The notes under the pieces were generated by a model. That model searched no databases, was not told where the DNA came from, and worked only from the letters and a program-made list of their open reading frames with translations. This document shows, piece by piece, positions 35,629-47,211 of a stretch of 64,000 nt of DNA. Source of the DNA: Leptodactylus fallax. Its lineage: Eukaryota > Chordata > Amphibia > Anura > Leptodactylidae. The translations under genes and the position numbers were made by a program. How positions within the stretch are numbered: the first letter of the stretch is position 1; each line of letters starts with the position of its first letter. The stretch is from contig CAMRHE010000063.1 in assembly GCA_947044405.1 (NCBI GenBank), positions 5,196,501-5,260,500 of the forward strand, given 5' to 3'.

Positions 35629-37140
35629 CAGGGTCGGTCTGGCCCACCGGGGGACTGGGGAATCCCCTGGGGGCCCCATGCCTTTAGGGCAGAGGACCCC
35701 AATGAATGGGCCGCGGACCAGTCCCAGGCCGTGGACCACTTGGTACCGGGCCGCCCGGTCATTGGGGACCTCTGTATACTACTAGGTGTGGGCTTATGCT
35801 GCTTGTAATCTGCAGAACTGGAGCATTGGCTGAGACCTAGTAAGTGTACACAGGACTATCTGATCACTGATGCAGCTCTGAGATCTCTTGTGATACAAAG
35901 CATGTGTGCGTCTTCTATGCTGCTCCGGAACCTTTGCTATGGTGCCGCTGGGGCCGGGGACCAGCATAGAAGGTGCGCACATCCTGTGGGTCACAAGAGA
36001 TCCTGGGATCTTCATAAGTAAGCAGGTAAGTATAATGTAATTGTAACTATAGTAACAGTATGAGGGGGAGGGGAGACTATTACCTGGGGGGGGGGAGTAC
36101 TAGGACTCCATTACAGTTATAGCCCCCCCTACAGTTAAAAACAGACCCCTCACACACAGGTAATGTTATAAACTGAGGGTGGCACTATAACTGTAATAGA
36201 GCCCTAGTAGTGCCCCCCACAGGTAATAATCCCCCCCACCACACACCCAGGTAATATTACCTATGGGTGGACACTAGCACTATTACAGTAATTGTGCCCC
36301 TTGAGTAATATTACCTGTGGGGGGCACTATAACAGTAATAGTGCTCCCCCAGTTAATAACATTACCTGTGGGGGGACACTATTAGTGCACTATTACAGTT
36401 ATAGTGCCCCCCCTACAGTTAATAAAATCCTCCATACATAAAGGTAATGTTGTTAACTGGGGGGCACTATTACTGTAATACTGCCCTAGTAGTGCCCCCC
36501 ACAGATAATAGTCCCCCCATACACAAGTAATACAGTAATAGTGCCCCCTGAGTGATGGTCCCCCCTGTCCCTTTTATTAAGGGAGCTGCCCATACCACAA
36601 ATAATTTATACATGATATGGTGAGATCTCCCTTAATAAAGTATAGGGTAATATATAAAATAAATATGCACTATATTATTTTTTTTTATTATGAGTCGCCC
36701 AATTGTCCCAACCCTGTGCTGCCACCAAAAGCCTCACCCTCTGGCGGGCCACAGGAAAATTGGCCTACATGAAAGTGGTCCTTGGCACAAAAAAGGTTGG
36801 GGACCGCTGCTTTAGGGGGCGCTACTGGACCCCACTGCTTTTTTTTATAATAGGAAGTGCAGGTGCGGTAACGGCCCCTATTCACTTACCTCTCCCCACT
36901 CCTGGCTAGTGGGCCCCCGTACGCCGTGCATTATGTCATCGTGACGCACAGGGCCCAGGCTGAAGTGGGAAGAGGAGTGGCCGCAAGCAGGAGCGGGGTG
37001 AGGTAAGTGATGCGGCCAGGTTCTCCCTGGTTTTACGATCCAGTTTTAAGATGGCACCAGAAATGGTACCGTGGTTTTGATACCAGTAGAGCAGAAAGCC
37101 ACTTGCTTCCTGTTCTACCACTCATAGACTTGTAGGCCAC
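35629..37140. mobile_element. hAT-like element (outer), interrupted
   Basis: Starts CAGGGTCGGTCTGGCCCACC. It is split by the hAT copy at 35690-36809, then continues GGCGCTACTGGACCCCACTG. The right end was not identified, so the end given is approximate. Confidence 0.45.
35690..36809. mobile_element. Non-autonomous hAT element, perfect 8-bp duplication
   Basis: Left CAGAGGACCCCAATGAATGG and right AAAGGTTGGGGACCGCTG. CTTTAGGG lies on both sides (35682-35689, 36810-36817). The interior holds tandem GTGCCCCCC / GGTAATATTACCTG units in both orientations (36050-36560). No transposase. Confidence 0.9.
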
Positions 37141-37162
37141 AGGCCACACTGAGCCTGTGGCC

Positions 37163-37416
37163 TACAAGACACCCCCCGGAGCCATCAGCAAAGGGGGACA
37201 TGACTTTGGGATGGGGGAACCAATAACTCCTGCAGTTTCTTCTTTGTGCAGTAGTTGTGTGGATTTATACAGGCTGGTTCAGCTTCTAGAGTATATGTGT
37301 GTATATTCAGCTTTGGGAGTATATAGTGCCTAGTGCGTTACTGTAGGGAGGGAGGAGTTTAGGAATAGATGTCACTTCCTGTCTCATTCATCTCTTTCTC
37401 TCACCACAAGGATTGG
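37163..37416. repeat. 250-bp dispersed repeat, copy 1
   Basis: Nearly identical to 46877-47136. Shared from 'GGAGCCATCAGCAAAGGGGG' to 'AAGGATTGGAAGAAACATT' (GGACTGG in copy 2). Confidence 0.9.
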
Positions 37417-37960
37417 AAGAAACATTAAATATGTCTGCTGAATCAGGGAGTATAATATTGGGATTTATCACCTCACATAGCACTGGTGTGACCACATTCA
37501 CATTACATATCACTACTAGTTTAGTATCACCATTCTATATCATACTGTATATGCTGCTGTATTACCACAGGATTTATCCTGTCACGGAGTCCCCTCATGT
37601 AGTTACCTCACACACTGCAGACATGGCTGATATATCAGAGATTACTGCTGTATAATGCAGATTGTTCATGAGTCCTGGGGACTGAGGGGTTCTCTATGGT
37701 GGAGCTGGGAGGTTACATGTAATAGAGACCCTGGTGAGAGAGGAGCAGCCTGGACTGGAGGCCGAGGATCAGATATACAGTGTGGTGATGTTACTGGTGA
37801 TACAGTATGGAGGCTACATTAATAATCCCTGTATATGTCCTCCATCTCTGTGCTAATACTGATCATGCTGGGAATAGGTTATGGGTAATAATGTCTGTGT
37901 AACCTCCTTCTCAGGGCTGTATACTGGTCATACTGTGTAGACTGGCCATATTATATACAG
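37417..37960. other. Intergenic, no gene recognised
   Basis: An 80-codon ORF (37413-37655) has no domain. Text such as 'TGGAGCTGGGAGGTTACATG' reads like UTR or intron sequence, but I cannot assign it. Confidence 0.35.
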
Positions 37961-37964
37961 GTTA

Positions 37965-38300
37965 GGGTGGGTTCACACCTGCGCTTCAGTCCGTCCGTTG
38001 CCAATCCGAGTGAAAATCTCGGGGAACGGGATTGGCATCAGATAGCGACAGGTCAGCGACGTATTGGTTAAAAAACCCATTCATTTGAATGGGTTTTTAA
38101 AGCAATGCGCGGGTGTCCGATTGCACCCTCTGCGCTGCGAAGCCGTTTTTTTTCGTCGGACACGAAGTCCTGCATGTCCGACTTTGTTTCCGACGAAAAA
38201 AAGGATTCGTAGCGCAGAGGGTGCAATCGGACACCCGCGCATTGCGCATTTTCACTCGGATTGGCAACAGACGGACTGAAGCGCAGGTGTGAACCCACCC
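37965..38300. mobile_element. Complete MITE family A with TTA duplication
   Basis: GGGTGGGTTCACACCTGCGC and GCGCAGGTGTGAACCCACCC form perfect ends, each next to TTA. The inner arms, with GGTGCAATCGGACACCCGCG, form a near-perfect hairpin. This is the best-preserved family A copy and supports PIF/Harbinger. Confidence 0.85.
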
Positions 38301-38740
38301 TTATTAATTACCCCTCCTTGTATATGGAGTCTAGTGATCTGTATACACCCTCCATCTTAGTTCCATGTATAGGACATGCTGTTTATATTGACCCTGCTGT
38401 ATACAGGTCCCTCACTGTATATGTAGTCCAGCAGTCTCTATAGTTCCTCCATCTTAGTGCTGGTGTTATTATTTCCCTCTTTATATATGGTGTCTACTGA
38501 TCTATATATGACCTCCATATCAGGGCTGTATACTGAATCCTGTGTGGATATATGGCAGTCGTCAGTCATTTTATACATGTTGTCCTGCTGATGCTGCCGC
38601 CTATAAAATGTCCGCCCTCACCTCATGTAGCTATTTCATCTTCCAATTGGAATTTCATCTACTACCTAAAATAGTGGATGTTATAAGACTGTGTAGATTA
38701 CATGGAGCCTTATCTAGATGTTTTTTCACAGTCTTCTAGA
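38301..38740. other. Intergenic, no gene recognised
   Basis: Recurrent 'CTCCATCTTAGT' and 'TATATGGAGTCTA' phrases suggest an old short-period repeat. No ORF of note. Confidence 0.4.
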
Positions 38741-39140
38741 CAGGGCTGTGGAGTCGGAGTCGTGGAGTCGGAGTCGGTGCCTATTTTGGTGGAGTCGGAG
38801 TCGGTATAAAATGGACCGACTCCGACTCCCAAAATATATAATAAATTGGTACAGTTAGTAGTACAATGCAGTATGTGCTGAATATATTTTCATAAGAATT
38901 TGGGAAAATGATGAAATGTTGAAAATGATGAAATGTCCTGTAAAGGTCTGTTCTGTTCCTCATATAATGATGAGACTGAGTTCTGAGTGAACCTATAAGG
39001 TTTAGCAGTCCAGGGCTGTGGAGTCGGGAGTCGGAGTCGGTGCCTATTTTTGGTCGGAGTCGGAGTTGGAGTCGGAGTCAGGGGAAATTGAGGAGTTGGA
39101 GTCGGAGTCGGGGCTTTGGCGTACCGACTCCACAGCCCTG
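38741..39140. mobile_element. hAT MITE rich in GGAGTCGGAGTCGG, perfect 8-bp duplication
   Basis: Left CAGGGCTGTGGAGTCGG and right CCGACTCCACAGCCCTG with CTTCTAGA on both sides (38733-38740, 39141-39148). A second left-type end, CAGGGCTGTGGAGTCGGG, occurs at about 39012, so this is a compound of two copies. Confidence 0.9.
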
Positions 39141-39148
39141 CTTCTAGA

Positions 39149-39522
39149 AGAATATATTATATCTAGATCATATTTATAGCTCTGAAAGGTGTTCATGGAG
39201 GGATCAGCCCAAGGTGGGGATGTGGGTGGCCCAGGGACACCTTGCTCTGTAGGATACACAGATTTGTATAGTTTTATATCCATGTGTGTACAGTGATATA
39301 CTGACCACCATGTTGTGGGCTGACTTCTCTCTACCACATGTAGATAACAGATATCAGACAAGTACTGCACTGGATTATTGCATTTCTCACTCTTCATGTG
39401 TAGCCGGTGATTTAGGAGAATTTACTGTCCGTATCTGGATAAGTATATGAATTGCTATTATTATATGTTACTATGATATCATATAATGCAGCAGCTCCCA
39501 TCCCTGACTATGACACATACCC
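39149..39522. other. Intergenic, no gene recognised
   Basis: The short minus-strand ORF (39044-39397) has a Ser/Asp-rich start that is only the antisense of the GGAGTCGGAGTC repeat. Not coding. Confidence 0.5.
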
Positions 39523-39530
39523 GTGATGGC

Positions 39531-40980
39531 GAACCTATGGCACGCATGAGCCCTCTCAGTTGGCACGCGCGCCGTCGCCATGATCGCTCACTAACGGGGA
39601 ATCCGGTACAGGATTCCCTGTTAGTGAGCGATCACTTCTTTCAGCTGAGCTGTCAGTGTAGGCCGCGGTCCTGACCGCAGCCTACACTGATTGCAGAGTG
39701 TAACCTCTGCCCCAATGCAGGCGTGATGACGTAAGTCATCAGCACGCATGATCAGAAGAAGGAGGACGCTCTTCGTGGGACTGCAGCTCTTCGTGGGACT
39801 AGATAAGTAGCATAAACTACCGTGGTGGCCCACTGTGAAGCATATACTACTGTGTGGGGGCCCCAAAGTGGAGCATATGCTACTTTGTGGGGGCCCACTG
39901 TGAAGCATATGCTACTGTGTGGGGGCCTACTGTGAAGCATATACTACTGTGTGGGGGCCCACTGTGAAGCATATACTACTGTGTGGGGGCCCACTGTGAA
40001 GTATATACTACTGTGTGGGGGCCCACTGTGAAGCATATACTACTGTGTGGGGGCCCACTGTGAAGCATATACTACTGTGTGGGGGCCCACTGTGAAGCAT
40101 ATACTACTGTGTGGGGGCCCACTGTGAAGCATATACTACAATGTGGGGCCCCACTGTGAAGCATATACTACTGTGTGGTAGCCCACTGTAAAGCATATAC
40201 TACTGTGTGGTGGCCTGGTGTAAAGCATATACTACTGTGTGGTGCCCCACTGTGAAGCATATACTACTGTGTGGGGGCCCACTGTAAAGCATATACTACT
40301 GTGTGGTGGCCTAGTGTAAATCATATACTACTGTGTGGTGCCCCACTGTGAAGCATATACTACTGTGTGGGGGCCCACTGTGAAGCATATACTACTGTGT
40401 GGGGGCCCACTGTGAAGCATATACTATTGTGTGGGGGCCACTGTGAAGCATATACTGTTGTGTGGGGGCCACTGTGAAGCATATACTGTTGTGTGGGGGC
40501 CACTGTGAAGCATATACTACTGTGTGGGGGCCCACTGTAAAGCATATAATCTGTGCAGGGGCTCCACTGTGGAGCATGTAATACTGTGTGGGGGCCACTG
40601 TGGCGCGTATAATACTGTGTGGGAGCCACTGTGGGCATATAATACTGAGTGGGGGCCACTTTCGTGCATATAATACTGTCTGGGGGCCATTCTGGAGCAT
40701 ATAATACTGTCTGGGGGCTACATCGGAGTGAATTGTACTGTCTGGGGGACACTGTGGAGCGCATTGTACTGTGTGGGGGCCCTTCACTATTTATATCACA
40801 CAGTATCAGTTTTATAGCAGACATGTGATATTATTACAGGCTGTAATAACATTGCACGGTCACTATAAAACAGATCCTGGTTAATTTAAGGTTAAATTGC
40901 CGTGTTGGCACTTTGCGATAAATTATCGGGTTTTGGGTTGCAGTTTGGGCACTCGGTTTCTAAAAGGTTCGCCATCACTG
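39531..40980. mobile_element. Non-autonomous hAT element carrying a 32-bp minisatellite
   Basis: Left CCGTGATGGCGAACCTATGG and right AAAGGTTCGCCATCACTG. Flanks ACACATAC and ACATATAC are an 8-bp duplication with one change. The minisatellite fills about two thirds of the element. Confidence 0.85.
39820..40790. repeat. 32-bp minisatellite, about 30 units
   Basis: Unit CCCACTGTGAAGCATATACT + ACTGTGTGGGGG. The central copies are almost identical; copies near the right edge (40550-40770) are shorter and more varied. Minus-strand ORFs of 131 and 154 codons are by-products. Confidence 0.9.
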
Positions 40981-41254
40981 ACATATACTATGTGATGGGT
41001 TATTTCTCAGTGATGTCCTATACTAGTATAATTTTCTACCCACTGACAGCTGCTCAAGTCTGTCCTTATTACCTACATAGCTCTGGTTTATTCTGGAGCT
41101 AGTATAATTTAATATTATTGCTTATACAGTATTGAGGGTGAGCCATCTAAGTTGTTATTATTTCTTTTAGAGCACCTTTAATTCCATGGTGCTGTGGAGA
41201 TATATAATATATATATATATGTATAGGGATTTACATACATATAACCCTATAGGG

Positions 41255-42706
41255 CAGGGGTGTCAAACTCATTTTCTCCGGGGGCCACTTCAGCCTCACG
41301 GGGTACCTTGAAGGGCCAAGATTATTTTACACATGTATAAAAGTAACTTCTCCTTAACAGATAAGCGAGCTATTAAGCAGTAGTTACTTTTGTACATTAC
41401 TACTGTTACAATCAGCCCTTTGAGGTCAACCAGGAAGAACATAATGTATTGTTAAAACCTAAGACATTGGCATGTTACATACTATCCTCATCCTTTTCTG
41501 AATATATCAAAAATTAAGCAATATACAAATACTGTTTACCCCTGCAAACGGTATTATGCTCTATAGTTGCCTCTGCACACGGTATTACGCCCCACAGCGG
41601 CCCCTGCACACGGTATTATGCTCCATAGATGCCCCTGCACACGGTATTATGCTCAATAGTTGCCCCTGCACACAGTATTATGCTTCATAGTGGCCACTGC
41701 ACACGGTATTATGCTCAATAGTGGCCCCTGCACATGTTATTATGCTCCATAGTGGCCCCTGCAATCGGTATTATGCTTCTTAGTGGCCTCTGCATTGGTA
41801 TTATGCCCCATAGTGGCCCCTGCAAACGGTATTATAGTCCATAGTGACCCCCCCACCCATAAACTATTATTATACTCTGGCGTCTTTTCAGACCCCAGAG
41901 TATAATGATCGGAGACCCAGGTGGTGACAAACATAAAACCAGTGTTACTTACCTGGGCCCCGGTGCGCTCCCTGCGTTCGGCCTTCTTCAATGTCGCACA
42001 GACCGGCGTCGCGACATAATGACATAGGCCTGTCTCACGTGACGCCTGGGACGTCACCAAAGAAGGCCGAAGCTGGCTGGGAGCAGCATGGGATCGCCGG
42101 AGAGGTGAGTAACTCTGGTTTTTATGTTTATCACCTCCCCTGGGTCTCCGATTATTATACTTCGGGGTCTGAAAAGACCCCGGAGTATAATAATAGTAGT
42201 ATTTGATGGGGTTCGCGGGCCGCGGCCTCACTTACCATCCCCGCTCCTGCACACAGCCGCTTCTGCATCCCATAGCAGAAGGGGAAGCGGGGGCGGCCAC
42301 AACCAGCAGCGGGGATCGGTAAGTAAATAGGCCGTTACGTGCCGGGGATACTCCAGCAGGCAACGGCCTATTTATATATATAAAAAAAAACTTATCTTCA
42401 CCTACCTGCGATGTCTTGATGCAGCCGCCGCCGCCTCCTCTTCTTGTCTGCGTGTCAGCGTAGGAGGCGCGATGACGTCATTGTATCGCCGCCTGCGCTG
42501 ACATGCAGAGGTCTTGTAAACCAGCCCAGGACAGGTATCGCGCAGCTTTGTTTTTTTTTTTTTTTTTGTTTTAAGCGGCCTGTCCTGGGCTGGTTTACAT
42601 TAAATAGACAATAAAAAATGCCGCCCGGGGCCAGATAAGTGCCGGGCCGGATAACAGAAGGCAGCGGGCCGGATTCGGCCCGCGGGCCTTGTGTTTGACA
42701 CCGGTG
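41255..42706. mobile_element. hAT-like element, CAGGGGTGTCAAACTCA type
   Basis: Left CAGGGGTGTCAAACTCATTT and right GTGTTTGACACCGGTG. GGGGGCCACTTCAGCC at the left answers GGGCCGGATTCGGCCC at the right. No clean 8-bp duplication is visible. It contains ~31-bp units of 'CACGGTATTATGCTCCATAG' (41530-41850) and an inverted module at 41875-42190. Confidence 0.75.
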
Positions 42707-42830
42707 CATGGTTCCTTAGGATTGGGATGTGTACACAATGTCCTAATGCCTCTATGTCAGTGTTTAACTGCTGGTGGTTTCAGATACACTATCAAACAAC
42801 CTGTTTTTGCCATTTCTTGACTGTACGTGC

Positions 42831-43336
42831 TTAAAGGAGTATTCCCATGAACATAACCATAACTATATTTGTAGATAATTAAAAGTTAAACATTTTTGCA
42901 AATATAAGTAGTTAAAAATTCTGCAGAGTTTTAAAGATTTCCAACAACTATCTTAGTGGTGATAGTCTGTTGTCTTGATCGGTTGCCAATGGATACGACC
43001 ACAAATGCAGAAACTTTATATGGTCTGGGACTTGTCAAAAACCCAGACATGATGTCCTTATTGTAGCTGGGTTATCAGGCAGGGACACAACATGTATGAG
43101 AAGATACCCCGGCCACGATAAGGAAACCATTGCTGATTTTCTGACCTTAGAAAGGTCCTGCATTCATGGTCATATCCACTGGCAACCGATCAAGACAACA
43201 AGACTGTGACCACAAGATATTTAGAGAAAATCTTTAAAACTCTGCAAAATGTTTAATTACTTATATTTGCAAAAATGTTTAATTTTTAACTATCTACAAA
43301 TTTAAAAATGGTTATTTTCGTGGGAATACCCCTTTA
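42831..43336. mobile_element. Complete palindromic T2-like MITE, 506 bp
   Basis: TTAAAGGAGTATTCCCATG at the left and GTGGGAATACCCCTTTAA at the right. Arms pair through TTTTTGCAAATATAAGTAG and TTGATCGGTTGCCAATGGAT / ATCCACTGGCAACCGATCAA to a centre near 43080. Confidence 0.85.
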
Positions 43337-43504
43337 ATAGAATTTAATATAGTTATTTACTGATGTGTTTTCTTAATACTTTAGCTTAAATATAATCCTA
43401 CACTATAGCTATTGTTGTGCAGTATGATTTGCACTATTTAAAATAAATATATATTTGTATTATTTATTTATTTTTTTTTATGGGTCCTTGAAGTAACTTA
43501 TAAT
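43337..43504. other. AT-rich spacer
   Basis: Lies between a T2 MITE and the 36-bp minisatellite; no feature seen. Confidence 0.5.
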
Positions 43505-43539
43505 TTGGCCAGTAATTGGCAACCATCTCAGGTGTAGCC

Positions 43540-43975
43540 CAGGTCAGGGGTAACCATCGGAGGTATGGCCCCCTGGTGTGGAGGGGTGACCATTGGAGGT
43601 ATGGCCCCCTGGTGTGGAGGGGTGACCATTGGAGGTATGGCCCCCTGGTGTGGAGGGGTGACCATTGGAGGTATGGCCCCCTGGTGTGGAGGGGTGACCA
43701 TTGGAGGTATGGCCCCCTGGTGTGGAGGGGTGACCATTGGAGGTATGGCCCCCTGGTGTGGAGGGGTGACCATTGGAGGTATGGCCCCCTGGTGTGGAGG
43801 GGTGACCATCGGAGGTATGGCCCCCTGGTGTGGAGGGGTGACCATCGGAGGTATGGCCCCCTGGTGTGGAGGGGTGACCATCGGAGGTATGGCCCCCTGG
43901 TGTGGAGGGGTAACCATCGGAGGTATGGCCCCCTGGTGTGGAGGGATAACCATCGGAAGTATGGCCCCCTGGTTT
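43540..43975. repeat. 36-bp minisatellite, about 12 units
   Basis: Unit GGTATGGCCCCCTGGTGTGG + AGGGGTGACCATTGGA. Because 36 is a multiple of three, five of the six frames stay open and give repetitive ORFs on both strands. The T/C variant at CAT(T/C)GG is grouped in blocks: C at the left edge, then about six T copies, then C copies. Confidence 0.95.
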
Positions 43976-44285
43976 CTGCAAACCAATTATTCATTTTAAA
44001 AATGACCCTGTTAGGGTAAGTTCCTAGGGTCATGGCTTTCAGTTTTCACATGCCTGCACAATAAATTAAGCCCTCCGAGCCTGGTGGTGGCTGCGGCTGG
44101 AGGGAGAGAAAAAAAAAAAGCGGGCATGTTTTTTGATAAAAAAAAATCTGTAGCTTCAAGGACCATTTCTGTTGACTTGTAATTTTTGCTTAGTGAAGAT
44201 ATATGACCATTTATTGACCAACTCATATTTCTCTTAAGGTTGCTGAGAGTGTGATACAGGCATAGTTGCAGTAGAGTGTCTATTG

Positions 44286-45410
44286 CAGGGGTCGGCAACC
44301 CCCGCACGCGTGCCAAGATTGGCACGCATGGCTTATTTCCCTGGCACGGCAGCTTCCTTAAAATTTCATTAGGGCCAGGTGCTGCCTGAAGATGGATGCA
44401 ACTTCTGTACAGTCAATGTACAGTAGTGAAGCCGGTAATTGCCGGCTTCACTACTGTACCTGAGTGAATTGCTCAGGATTGGTTAAAGCTATAAAGAAAC
44501 ACTTGGATTCATTTTAAAGATGAGAATCTCCTCTTTAAAATGATACCAAGATCACCATGATCGTCCTTAAACATCCTGAGCCATTCGCTGGTGAAAACAA
44601 TGTTCGGCATTGAAATCCCATTGCAGATCTCAATTCCCGACATCGTTTTAACAGTGAATTGCTCTGAATCTGTAAGGTCAATCATGGAATTATTAGTATC
44701 GTTTTAAAGATGAGATTCTCATCTTTAAAATGAATCCAGTTGCATCTTTGTGGCCCTAACAGATCCTTAGAAATCGGGCTCTAAAAGTGTCCCCCCCTCC
44801 TGCCTCTGACAGCATCTTAGAGCTAAGGAAGGAGGGGGAGGAGGAGCTGCAGAGACAATGATAACTCCTCATTGTCTGTGCATAAGCTGCAGATGACCGG
44901 GGTAGGGGGTAGCAGAGACTTCCATCCATGTTATCCCCTCTCCTATCAATCAGAGAGCATACTGTACTTTTGCTCTCTGATAGTCACATAGAGGGATAAT
45001 GTAACACCCCTCTGAGCATAATCACATAACCAGGAAGTTATTGGCACTGTGACCCAGACATTTACCATCGTCCAGGTCGCAGCGCCAGAAGTGTCGCACC
45101 AAACACTTAAACAACACATGCACAAAATCACCAATAAAGTTTACATTTTTTCACTGTCCCTGTCCTGTCCATACCTGATCTTTATAGAGTATAATACGCC
45201 GCCCGCCTCTCTAGTGATATCTGTTACACGCTAAAATAATAGTAATAGCAATTATCACTAGTATTATCACCATAATACCGTGTGCAGGGGCCGCTATGTG
45301 ACATAATACCATGTGCAGACTTACAATTATTGACCAACACTCCGAGTACCTCAACTTTGATTTTTTTAATCAAAATCGGCACGCCGAACAAAAAAGGTTG
45401 CCTACCCCTG
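44286..45410. mobile_element. Non-autonomous hAT element, perfect 8-bp duplication
   Basis: Left CAGGGGTCGGCAACCCCCGC and right AAAAGGTTGCCTACCCCTG with GTCTATTG on both sides (44278-44285, 45411-45418). The inner inverted arms AAAGATGAGAATCTCCTCTT and AAAGATGAGATTCTCATCTT frame the middle. No transposase. Confidence 0.9.
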
Positions 45411-45418
45411 GTCTATTG

Positions 45419-46398
45419 CAACCGGCTAGCGAATGGAGCCCAGCACTGCTTATCATGATAACCCCATGCTCTGCCTGCAGGAGCTATATAGTCCTGTAGC
45501 CTCCTAGCGGAACGGGCAGTATCAGGATGGTGCTGGCCCAGGTCCAGCAATGAAGAAAATTTTCAGCTTCGAATTTCAATCTGGGTGCCCTTGGGCCGGT
45601 GTGTGTGCGGCTAAGGGTAAAGGTCATCAAGTGTTCTGAAAATGATTGAGAGATGACGCAAGAGGATCTTTCAATGCCTTCAAAGACTCCTGCAAATCCA
45701 GCAGATTATGGGCTTATTCTCATCATTATAAGCATTATTTAATGGCTTGTTTTACTGTTTATGTGGTTGGGACTCATCGAACAACAATGGTGAGGTTTTG
45801 CACTACAATAAGTGCTCGGTGGTTGCTGTAGTATCTGGAGAAGATGATGCACAGCAAGTACTTTTTTCTTCCCTTCTTTATACTCTCTATGTCTTCCCTG
45901 GTAGTGTAAGTGGGTATAGGGTTGCCAATGAATATAAACAGACAGTCCTAGTTTTTTAGTGGCAGAGGTATTCCTTGACGACGTGTTATCTCATACATAG
46001 TATATACATCTATATCATTTGTTTGCAGTTACCACCATAAGTGGGACCCCACATCACATAAGTGGGAAATATATACTTATATGCATAAATGGTTGGCAAT
46101 TACTTGTTTAATGTATGGCAGAATTCCCCATGTCTACTGTTTTATAGTAATTTCAGTATTGTGGTCTATTTCTCTTTACTAGTTTCTAACTACAGCCTTA
46201 TCACTTTAGCTGCATTTTCAGCAACATTCATAGCTTAGTTGAACTGGCTTAACACTTTTCTTTATCCATCACTGGCTAAGTTATATAGTAGAGAAGATGG
46301 TATGGGGCTTGTAGTATATAACATTTCTAGAGGGCTATTGCATTCCTAATCAGTTTGGTGGCGGTCGAGTCCATTTAAGGTATCAAATGGCCTCTCTG
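45419..46398. other. Intergenic, no gene recognised
   Basis: Only short ORFs without domains; no named repeat. Confidence 0.5.
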
Positions 46399-46878
46399 TG
46401 GTGGTTGAGGAGTCAGGTGGAAGTTACAGGCAAGTTATTGTGGACTTATTTTAACTAATAGAGGAGGTTAAACCTCATGGTGGTGAACAGGCTGAGCTTT
46501 GGAAATGGCCAGCCTGAAGGATGTCATAATAGTAACGTCATCCAGGGGGGGCACAGCGGTTAAGCACAGGGTCGTTGGTGCCCTTAAAGTGTACTGGCTC
46601 TGCTAGAATTGCAAGCCAGAGCATGCCACCCCTTTATTGCTGTCTGGCCGGGTGCTGTATGTCAGACAGCTGGGGATCTCACAGTATTCGTCAATCCCAA
46701 TGGTCTAGCACTTCATCTGACTCCTTCTGTGATTATTTTAGTTCTGTGATTTAAATAAAGCTGTGGCCTTTTTGACACCCAAAATAAAGTGTTTTGTGTG
46801 TTTATTCCAAAGTCTGTGTTTACTGTAGTTTGGGTGGTTTTAGGAAGGAGTGAGGGTCCATCCCATATCCAAAAGTCA
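46399..46878 (+). repeat. LTR-like direct repeat, left copy
   Basis: About 480 bp, nearly identical to 49168-49652. It contains AATAAAG and a second AATAAAG followed by TGTTTTGTGTG, as in the R/U5 part of an LTR. Shared start GGTTGAGGAGTCAGGTGG and shared end CATATCCAAAAGTCAAG. Confidence 0.5.
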
Positions 46879-47136
46879 AGACACCCCCGGAGCCATCAGC
46901 AAAGGGGGACATGACTTTGGGATGGGGGAACCAATAACTCCTGCAATTTCTTCTTTGTGCAGTAGTTGTGTGGATTTATACAGGCTGGTTCAGCTTCTAG
47001 AGTATATGTGTGTATATTCAGCTTTGGGAGTATATAGTGCCTAGTGCGTTACTGTAGGGAGGGAGGAGTTTAGGAATAGATGTCACTTCCTGTCTCATTC
47101 ATCTCTTTCTCTCACCACAAGGACTGGAAGAAACAT
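46877..47136. repeat. 250-bp dispersed repeat, copy 2
   Basis: Follows the left LTR-like copy directly. The first copy is at 37163-37416 with no LTR next to it. Confidence 0.9.
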
Positions 47137-47211
47137 TTCCCTCCCGCCCGCCCTCTTTTAATCACTATTTTACAAATTTTTTTTTTTTTTCACGTTTACC
47201 TGGATAATGTA

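Noticed and set aside
39820..40790. CRISPR-like array
   Set aside because: Units are contiguous 32-mers without distinct spacers, in a eukaryotic transposon.
40360..40824. Minus-strand ORFs of 131 and 154 codons
   Set aside because: Translation of the 32-bp minisatellite inside a hAT element.
41255..42706. 8-bp target duplication for this hAT-like element
   Set aside because: CTATAGGG on the left and CATGGTTC on the right do not match; the ends may have changed.
43464..44033. Long repetitive ORFs on both strands (up to 189 codons)
   Set aside because: They are by-products of a 36-bp tandem repeat without stops; no non-repetitive domain or splice context.
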